From Synergistaceae bacterium (lineage in GTDB: Bacteria; Synergistota; Synergistia; Synergistales; Synergistaceae), in the NCBI GenBank assembly GCA_028702015.1, contig JAQVPO010000029.1, forward strand, positions 1-9,700: a stretch of 9,700 bases of DNA, read 5' to 3'. Shown here one piece after another: positions 5,151-9,700 of this stretch (the stretch's first letter is position 1; each line of letters opens with the position of its first letter). The notes beneath the pieces were generated by a model. It saw only the letters and a program-made list of their open reading frames with translations, was not told the origin of the DNA and did not search any database. The translations under genes were made by a program, and so were the position numbers.

Positions 5151-6134
5151 ATGAAGACTTGCTGCAGATGCAATGAAAGTTTGTCAACTTCTCTTGATAC
5201 AATGGACATTCTTGGGGCATGGAAGACAAGGTGGGGTATTGGCAGAATGACTTATACAATTAACCCAGGGTTATATTCTGTCGGATGCCCGGATCAATAT
5301 TCTCCGGTACTGGTAACTTCCAATTATAAACTGACTGTTGATAAAGTCAGAAAAAATCTTTCAGGCAGAAATCTATGGGTCCTTGTACTTGATACGAAAG
5401 GAATAAATGTATGGTGTGCTGCAGGGAAGGGTACTTTTGGCACGGAGGAGCTTATTGCCCGTATCGATCAGGAAGGCCTGAAGGAAAAGGTGGTCCACAG
5501 GGAGCTTATTCTTCCCCAGCTTGGAGCAACGGGAGTTTCTGCCCATGAAATAAAAAAAAGGAGCGGCTTCAAAGTTGAATACGGGCCTGTGAGGGCGGAA
5601 AATATTCCATATTTTCTTGATAACGGAAAGAGACTTAATCCGTCTATGAGAGAGGTCAGTTTCCCTCTCTTCGACAGGCTTGTTCTGACACCTGTAGAGA
5701 TCGTCATCGCCATGGACTTGATGCTCAGGGTTTTCGGAGTAATGGCCATCCTCTCTGCCCTTGGTATATTGCCTGTTGAAAGGGCAGATTACCTTGGACT
5801 GATCGGGGCTGTTATCACGGGTACTTTTTTATCTCCTCTTCTTCTCCCGTGGATTCCGGGAAGAGCCTTTTCATTTAAGGGAATGTTAACAGGTCTCATA
5901 TGGGCGGTATCATATATTTTATTTTTATACTCGAAAGGATATACTGGCAGTCTCCAGCTTTTTTCATATTTATTGATCCTGCCGTCTTTGTCCGCATTTT
6001 TCAGTATGAATTTTACCGGTTCGTCTACGTACACATCCCTGTCCGGAGTTGAAAAAGAAATAAAGACTGCGCTTCCAATTATATTGGCTGCGCTTGTCGC
6101 AGGGATCTTAACTAGAATAATATCGCTTTTTTAG
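5151..6134 (+). CDS. hgcA: Mercury methylation corrinoid protein HgcA
   Basis: HgcA carries a methyl-corrinoid and passes the methyl group to Hg(II), giving methylmercury, with HgcB as electron donor. The 327-residue protein has a cytoplasmic corrinoid-binding domain at about 20-180. It holds the diagnostic cap-helix motif NVWCAAGKGTFGTEEL (86-101), whose C89 is the expected cobalt ligand. Conserved segments around it are WKTRWGIGRMTYTINPGLY, PVLVTSNYKLT, PQLGATGVSAHEIKKRSGF and YGPVRAENIP. About five membrane helices follow, at roughly 184-206, 213-235, 244-262, 267-286 and 305-325. Overall length and order match HgcA. The Shine-Dalgarno is poor (GAAGAAG), so translation may be modest. The N-terminus has an extra CCxC (C4, C5, C7). 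It is followed 19 bases later by hgcB and has its own promoter. Confidence 0.97.
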   Translation: MKTCCRCNESLSTSLDTMDILGAWKTRWGIGRMTYTINPGLYSVGCPDQYSPVLVTSNYKLTVDKVRKNLSGRNLWVLVLDTKGINVWCAAGKGTFGTEELIARIDQEGLKEKVVHRELILPQLGATGVSAHEIKKRSGFKVEYGPVRAENIPYFLDNGKRLNPSMREVSFPLFDRLVLTPVEIVIAMDLMLRVFGVMAILSALGILPVERADYLGLIGAVITGTFLSPLLLPWIPGRAFSFKGMLTGLIWAVSYILFLYSKGYTGSLQLFSYLLILPSLSAFFSMNFTGSSTYTSLSGVEKEIKTALPIILAALVAGILTRIISLF

Positions 6135-6153
6135 CATAAAGGAGGAGGGACAT

Positions 6154-6450
6154 ATGGGATTTAAGTATTTAAAAGATGCTGTGACACTAAAGCTTGACAC
6201 AGATAAATGCATTGGCTGCGGTATGTGTGAAATTGTATGTCCGCACAGCGTTTTTTTAATAAAAAATAATATAGCAGTTTTAACTGATAGAGATAAGTGC
6301 ATGGAATGCGGGGCGTGCTCAATGAATTGTCCTGTTTCTGCAATTACAGTAAGAAAGGGTGTAGGCTGCGCTTATGCTGTATTAATGGGTATGTTTAAAG
6401 AGGATGGATGCGGAGGAGGTCCTTCGTGCGGAGGTTCTGGCTGTTGCTGA
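6154..6450 (+). CDS. hgcB: Mercury methylation ferredoxin HgcB
   Basis: The 98-residue 2[4Fe-4S] ferredoxin reduces the HgcA corrinoid and probably handles Hg(II). Two cluster motifs are clear: C19-IG-C22-GM-C25-EIV-C29-P and C49-ME-C52-GA-C55-SMN-C59-P. Beyond them is the HgcB-specific C72 in VGCAYAV, matching conserved Cys73 of the Desulfovibrio ND132 protein. A glycine- and cysteine-rich tail carries C86 and C92 and ends in vicinal C97-C98, the C-terminal pair implicated in mercury binding. GGAGGAGGG about eight bases before the ATG is very strong, so HgcB may be made in excess of HgcA. It is co-transcribed with hgcA, with a 19-base gap. No intrinsic terminator is visible after it. Confidence 0.96.
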   Translation: MGFKYLKDAVTLKLDTDKCIGCGMCEIVCPHSVFLIKNNIAVLTDRDKCMECGACSMNCPVSAITVRKGVGCAYAVLMGMFKEDGCGGGPSCGGSGCC

Positions 6451-6559
6451 TAATATTATAAAGAAAATAAACTATAGAGGATTCCATTAAGATTTTTAAT
6501 GTCCAATGAAAATAATATAGAGATACTTCATTATCACTATTCTTACCAGCTTTCTGAGG

Positions 6560-6612
6560 TCCGGTCAAATATCAGCATTATCTTTACTGATTTGGATATA
6601 TAATCTACCGGA
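6560..6612 (+). repeat. Nested inverted repeats before the DUF486 gene
   Basis: TCCGGT (6560-6565) pairs with ACCGGA (6607-6612). Inside, CAAATATCAG (from 6566) pairs with CTGATTTG (6587-6594), leaving a 2-base bulge. TATAAT (6599-6604) lies within the right part, so the dyads could be operators or a folded leader. No good -35 box is present. Confidence 0.3.
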
Positions 6613-6628
6613 ACAAAATCAGAAAGGA

Positions 6629-6985
6629 ATGGTGTCTAATTTGGCACGCAGCCTTGCCCCTGTTTTACTTCTCCTTGTCTCAAATATTTTTATGACCTAT
6701 GCATGGTATGGACATCTGAAACATATGGGTTCAAAGCCCCTCTTATTTGCGATACTGTCAAGCTGGGGCATCGCATTTTTTGAGTACTGTTTCCAGGTGC
6801 CGGCAAACAGGCTTGGATATCAGATATACACACTTCCTCAGCTTAAGATAATGCAGGAAGTCATAACAATGTGTGTTTTTGCTGGGTTTACCCTCTTTGT
6901 CATGAAAGAGAAATTGACGCTGAATTATCTTTGGGCGTCGTTATGCATGGTGGGAGCGGTTTTTTTTATTTTTAATCCCGACTGA
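6629..6985 (+). CDS. DMT-superfamily small membrane protein, DUF486
   Basis: The 118-residue protein has four predicted membrane helices, a size shared by small multidrug-resistance-like proteins. It carries the DUF486 (PF04342) signatures SNIFMTYAWYGHLK near the N-terminus and FFEYCFQVPANRLGY in the middle. The C-terminus ends in a hydrophobic helix, GAVFFIFNPD. Function in this family is not established; transport across the inner membrane is assumed from the fold. The start is uncertain. AAGGA directly abuts the ATG at 6629, too close for normal initiation, whereas an in-frame TTG at 6641 lies 12 bases beyond it and would give 114 residues. It is 178 bases downstream of hgcB with no terminator between, so read-through from hgcAB is possible. 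A role in mercury handling is not shown. Confidence 0.85.
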   Translation: MVSNLARSLAPVLLLLVSNIFMTYAWYGHLKHMGSKPLLFAILSSWGIAFFEYCFQVPANRLGYQIYTLPQLKIMQEVITMCVFAGFTLFVMKEKLTLNYLWASLCMVGAVFFIFNPD

Positions 6986-7042
6986 TACTATGCAGTCTTT
7001 TTTCAAGAGTATCAGAAAGAGTTGTATATCGTATGAATCAGT

Positions 7043-7075
7043 GATAGCAGCTGTCTATGGCGGACAGCTGCTATC
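7043..7075. terminator. Strong hairpin between the DUF486 gene and the 28-codon gene
   Basis: GATAGCAGCTGTC (7043-7055) pairs perfectly with GACAGCTGCTATC (7063-7075) around a 7-base loop. Neither side has a T-run, so it is not a textbook intrinsic terminator. Its position between convergent genes suggests a bidirectional stop or transcript-end protection. Confidence 0.45.
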
Positions 7076-7141
7076 CTCCTAATTGGACTGATCGGTATTC
7101 CCTGTAAAAAGCGAGGCTTTTCAAAAGTCAGAAGATTTTCT

Positions 7142-7228
7142 CTACCCCTCTTTTTTAAAAATTGTCAGCAGGATCGAGACCAAGGCAATGCAGGCAATTA
7201 CCGCGGGAGCAATAAAATTTTTTTCCAT
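7142..7228 (-). CDS. 28-residue single-span membrane peptide
   Basis: This small gene begins MEKNF, has a hydrophobic stretch at about residues 6-24 (with C13), and ends FKKEG before TAG. The positive C-terminal end after the helix suggests one membrane-spanning segment with its C-terminus in the cytoplasm. The main support is a near-ideal AGGAGGAG (7236-7243) seven bases before the ATG. It resembles in size the small accessory subunits of sodium symporters, but it lacks motifs I can match and no transporter is adjacent. It lies on the same strand as, and about 200 bases beyond, the histidine kinase gene. A 17-base palindrome containing TATAAT lies 40 bases upstream of the start. Function unknown. 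Confidence 0.6.
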   Translation of the reverse strand: MEKNFIAPAVIACIALVSILLTIFKKEG

Positions 7229-7268
7229 CAGAGATCTCCTCCTATTAAGATCCTTTGTTGTTTAATTT

Positions 7269-7285
7269 CTTACATTATATGTAAG
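7269..7285 (-). promoter_or_regulatory. Perfect palindrome overlapping a TATAAT box upstream of the 28-codon gene
   Basis: CTTACAT and ATGTAAG flank a 3-base centre. On the minus strand the centre reads TATAAT, placed about 40-45 bases before the small gene's start. This looks like a repressor operator over a -10 box. No good -35 is visible 17 bases upstream. The rest of 7286-7428 holds nothing recognised. Confidence 0.4.
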
Positions 7286-7428
7286 CAGCAGATCCGCGGA
7301 TATCGTGGAGTATATGATTTGTGGGTGGGGAAATCATTAGAAGGCGCTAAGGATATTGCTATGTTCAGCTGGCAAAAGCATAGAAAAACAGGAGCATATA
7401 TAATCCAACTCAGCAGTATTTCCAATCA

Positions 7429-8565
7429 CTATAATTTTATTGGAACGACAATACTTACTGTAGTTCCTTTTCCTGGTTCAGAAACGATATCGAACTTGCC
7501 TCCCATTGTTTTCAGCCGTTCTCTTATGCTGAAAAGTCCCATGCCAGAGAATTTTTTGATATTTTGTTCAAAAGTGCCGTTAGTGAAACCTATACCGTTG
7601 TCTTCTACCAGCAGTTGAATCTTTTTTGTCCCCCATCTTGTCTGGACAAGCACTCTGCTGGCTTTTGCATGTTTTGAAACATTTGCCAGGAGTTCGTGAG
7701 CCATCTGATAAAGCAGAATTTTAGTATCTTCAGGGATTTTTTTTTCGCTGCCGTGAGTCAGGAAAATACAGTCAATGCTGGCAGATGCTCTTATGCTCTC
7801 ACATCTTGATTCCAGGGCTGCGTTCAGACCTAATTCATACAGCAACGGAGGGCTTATGGAAAAAGTGAAATTTCTTGTGTCGTCTATGAGTTTTTCCATA
7901 TCATAAGTTATCTGAGCAAGTTTATTTTCTTTTTCGTCAGGTGTCAGTTCAGATGTTCTTAAGTCCTTCAGCGCATGTAGGAGGGATACCATTGAGTACC
8001 CCAAAGTATCATGCAGGGTTGTTGCTATTGAGCGTCTGGTTTTTTCTTCTGCCAGTGTGAGGCTTGTTGTAAGTTTTCTAAGCCCTTCCCTTGATTCGAT
8101 AAGCTGTTTTTCCTTGATACTGAGATCTTTTGTTGCAGTATGAAGATCTGACATGTCACGAAAAATTGAGACAACGTGTCCCGCGATCGGAGAAAAAGCG
8201 AACATTTGATAATACCCTGGGATGATACTGCTTTGCCCTTCAAAGTATCCTGAGTTTTCATAACGGTTGGTCTCTTCGTTGAAGGTTGCACACTCTGCAG
8301 ATGCAACTCTTAACATCAGATTTTCCCAGCCGATGTTTTCCTCTCCTGCCCAGATTTCTGTGTATAACCGACCAATTACATCTTCCCTTTTTATAAAGCC
8401 CTTGCCGGTAAGGTAGTATTTGAGATAAGCATCGTTTATACGCTCATATTCCAGGTCGATCAGCTTGTCAGATCGTCCTTTTACGACTCTGTATACTGAT
8501 ACAGGGTCAAAGATGCTTGAAAATATTGCATCAAGTATCTGCTGTGTCCGTTTTTCTTCATTCAT
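7429..8565 (-). CDS. Cytoplasmic NarL-type sensor histidine kinase (PAS-like, HisKA_3, HATPase_c)
   Basis: The 378-residue kinase has no membrane segment. Residues 1-140 form a PAS-like sensor (AIFSSIFDPVSVYRVV... followed by FSPIAGHVVSIFRDMSD). A short coiled linker follows. The HisKA_3 dimerisation domain carries the phospho-acceptor histidine in TRRSIATTLHDTLGYSM (H185). The C-terminal ATPase domain has the N-box HELLANVSKHA, the G1 box DNGIGF and the G2-like GMGLFSIRER. It should phosphorylate the adjacent response regulator. The ATG at 8565 overlaps the regulator's stop by eight bases (ATGAATGA), so translation is coupled; a TTG one codon earlier is less likely. The cytosolic sensor suggests an internal or diffusible signal, as yet unknown. 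Confidence 0.92.
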   Translation of the reverse strand: MNEEKRTQQILDAIFSSIFDPVSVYRVVKGRSDKLIDLEYERINDAYLKYYLTGKGFIKREDVIGRLYTEIWAGEENIGWENLMLRVASAECATFNEETNRYENSGYFEGQSSIIPGYYQMFAFSPIAGHVVSIFRDMSDLHTATKDLSIKEKQLIESREGLRKLTTSLTLAEEKTRRSIATTLHDTLGYSMVSLLHALKDLRTSELTPDEKENKLAQITYDMEKLIDDTRNFTFSISPPLLYELGLNAALESRCESIRASASIDCIFLTHGSEKKIPEDTKILLYQMAHELLANVSKHAKASRVLVQTRWGTKKIQLLVEDNGIGFTNGTFEQNIKKFSGMGLFSIRERLKTMGGKFDIVSEPGKGTTVSIVVPIKL

Positions 8566-9223
8566 CAAGGTCTATGAAACCTTCCCTCATAGCAAACCTG
8601 ATAAGCTCTCCGGTGTTCTCACAGCCCAGTTTGCGCATGATATTTGCCTTGTGTGTGTCAGCAGTGCTCCGGCTTATGTGCAGTTCTTCCGCTATTTCTT
8701 TTACACTTCTTGATGCGGAAATCAGCCTGAGGATCTGACGTTCCCTTGCAGAAAGATCCTTCAGCTTTTCTAAGGTTGCGGGAATATTTTGTTTGCTGAT
8801 GTAATCTCTTACAAGCATTTTGATCACTTTGGAGCTTAAATACATTTTCCCTGCCAGTAAGTTGTTTACTGCAGTGATCAGTTCTGATGGTTCAGAGTCT
8901 TTCAGTACGTAGGCATCGGCACCTGCCTGCAGCGCCTCTATTGTCAGCCGAAGATCAAGGTGCATGGAAAGTATAAGTATTTTTACCTCAGGCAGTTTTG
9001 ACTTGATTTTCCTTGTTACCTCTATGCCGTACATGTCCGGCATGGTTATATCCAATATAACAAGATCCGGCCGTTTATCCAGAGTCATCTGAAAAGCATC
9101 GCTTCCTGTATGTGCTTTCCCGGCTATTTCAAGTTCTTTAACGCCGGAAGAGAGTATTCCTGCAATGCCTTCTATAAAAAGCCTATGATCGTCTGCAAGA
9201 ATTACACGATGTTTCAAATCCAT
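8558..9223 (-). CDS. NarL/FixJ-type response regulator
   Basis: This is a DNA-binding response regulator of about 221 residues. The receiver domain opens HRVILADDHRLF (acidic pair D11-D12). The phospho-acceptor is D58 in LVILDITMPD and the conserved lysine is K108 in YVLKDSEP. The C-terminal LuxR-type HTH reads LSARERQILRLI and then EIAEELHISRSTADTHKANIMRKLG. It is cotranscribed with, and overlaps, the kinase gene downstream. The start is ambiguous. GTG (9226) and ATG (9223) fall inside the sequence GAGGTGAT, whereas an in-frame TTG at 9217 lies six bases after GAGGTG and has ideal spacing, giving a protein opening MKHRVILADDH. The regulated genes are unknown. Confidence 0.94.
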   Translation of the reverse strand: MDLKHRVILADDHRLFIEGIAGILSSGVKELEIAGKAHTGSDAFQMTLDKRPDLVILDITMPDMYGIEVTRKIKSKLPEVKILILSMHLDLRLTIEALQAGADAYVLKDSEPSELITAVNNLLAGKMYLSSKVIKMLVRDYISKQNIPATLEKLKDLSARERQILRLISASRSVKEIAEELHISRSTADTHKANIMRKLGCENTGELIRFAMREGFIDLDE

Positions 9224-9240
9224 CACCTCACACTGAGTCT

Positions 9241-9271
9241 ATTCTAGCAGTTTTGGAAGTCTATAAGACAA
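9241..9271 (-). promoter_or_regulatory. Possible promoter of the two-component operon
   Basis: On the minus strand an extended -10, TGC-TAGAAT (9241-9249), is preceded by TTGTCT (9266-9271) at a 19-base spacing. The extended -10 may compensate for the long spacer. The leader would be very short. Confidence 0.35.
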
Positions 9272-9454
9272 GATGATCATTATTTAGAAATAAAAAACAT
9301 AAAATGACCTGTGGAATATATTAAAAAAACAGCTGATTCCATAAAAAATATCAGCACTTTCGTTGGTAAAAATGTGAAAGCAATAGTTTCTATTAGTTTG
9401 TTATGAACTGAAAGAGCGGGCAGTTGCTAGATTCACGAGGCCGTGTGTCCTAAT
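9272..9454. other. Non-coding stretch upstream of the right-edge promoter
   Basis: A/T-rich with no gene recognised on either strand. A weak dyad, GCTGAT (9332-9337) and ATCAGC (9350-9355), is present. A shared 11-base CTGTGGAATAT at about 9309 also occurs in the tRNA terminator stem and is probably chance. Confidence 0.5.
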
Positions 9455-9515
9455 GAAAAAACTTTAAAAAAAGCTTAAAAAAGTGCTTGACGAAAATGAA
9501 GAGGCGTCATATACT
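9455..9515 (+). promoter_or_regulatory. Strong stable-RNA-type promoter with A-rich upstream element
   Basis: TTGACG (9487-9492) and TATACT (9510-9515) are exactly 17 bases apart. Phased A-runs at about 9456-9482 directly upstream have the look of an UP element bound by RNA polymerase alpha subunits. Such promoters drive rRNA and tRNA operons. A G/C-rich region right after the -10 would allow growth-rate control. Confidence 0.75.
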
Positions 9516-9521
9516 ACCTCC

Positions 9522-9700
9522 TGTTGCGCTTCGGGCGACGTTGTTCTCAACTAAGTTTCTGAGGTATGCAACACGCACCATGACAGTTGAATAGAGGGCA
9601 AAGCAAAAGGGCAGAAATGGTTTACGGATCATGTCTGCAGTCGGAAGTCAGGAGTAATGAAAGAGTTATTTTTGGCTGAGACATAAGAAGAACGATAAAG
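9522..9700 (+). ncRNA. Leader of a probable rRNA operon (incomplete at window edge)
   Basis: No coding frame is seen for 179 bases after the strong promoter. A hairpin with a UUCG loop forms at 9522-9540 (one bulged G). TGACAGTTGAATAGAG at about 9580 resembles the spacer/leader sequences found before 16S and 23S rRNA in many bacteria. No 16S start (AGAGTTTGATC) occurs before the window ends, so the rRNA gene itself is inferred, not seen. Confidence 0.5.

Noticed and set aside
9304..9320. CTGTGGAATAT shared with the tRNA terminator stem
   Set aside because: The identity is only 11 bases and without flanking similarity; chance is the simplest explanation.
1..9700. Genomic island inserted at the tRNA-Thr 3' end
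   Set aside because: No integrase or transposase and no second copy of the tRNA 3' end were found in the window, so there is no direct sign of such an insertion.

Overview
The window looks like chromosome of a strictly anaerobic bacterium. The decisive clue is hgcA-hgcB, the mercury methylation gene pair, whose carriers are all anaerobes. Strong Shine-Dalgarno sequences, a CIRCE-like heat-shock operator, an Hsp20 of the short clostridial type and moderate G+C would fit a clostridial or Synergistota-like lineage. The sequence alone does not settle the phylum.

Layout, left to right. A complete tRNA-Thr(UGU) with an intrinsic terminator comes first. An hsp20 gene follows on the minus strand, with a sigma-A-type promoter and a CIRCE-like HrcA operator. 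A plus-strand metalloid block then runs from 1036 to 4469: an ArsR repressor fused to a CxxC thioredoxin-like domain, a full-length ArsP/YraQ-type permease, two half-length permease paralogues in tandem, and a second, stand-alone ArsR. A thioredoxin-type arsenate reductase (arsC) lies convergent to that arsR and divergent from hgcA-hgcB. A small DUF486 membrane protein follows hgcB. A minus-strand NarL-type two-component pair (response regulator, then histidine kinase) occupies 7429-9223, with an unlisted 28-residue membrane peptide beyond its 3' end. The right edge carries a very strong promoter with an A-rich upstream element and a long leader. I read this as the start of a ribosomal RNA operon whose 16S gene lies outside the window.

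How it may work together. The arsenic genes can sense, reduce and export metalloid species. HgcA (membrane corrinoid protein) and HgcB (2[4Fe-4S] ferredoxin) together transfer a methyl group to Hg(II). Similar dyads (ATATGTG-N8-GCCACATA type) lie upstream of the arsR-thioredoxin fusion, the ArsP-like permease and, more weakly, the second arsR. A matching half-site lies in the hgcA promoter spacer. This suggests that thiol-binding ArsR repressors may coordinate the block and perhaps hgcAB. That link is inference. The individual gene calls are strong.

No insertion sequence, integrase, CRISPR array or clear pseudogene was found.
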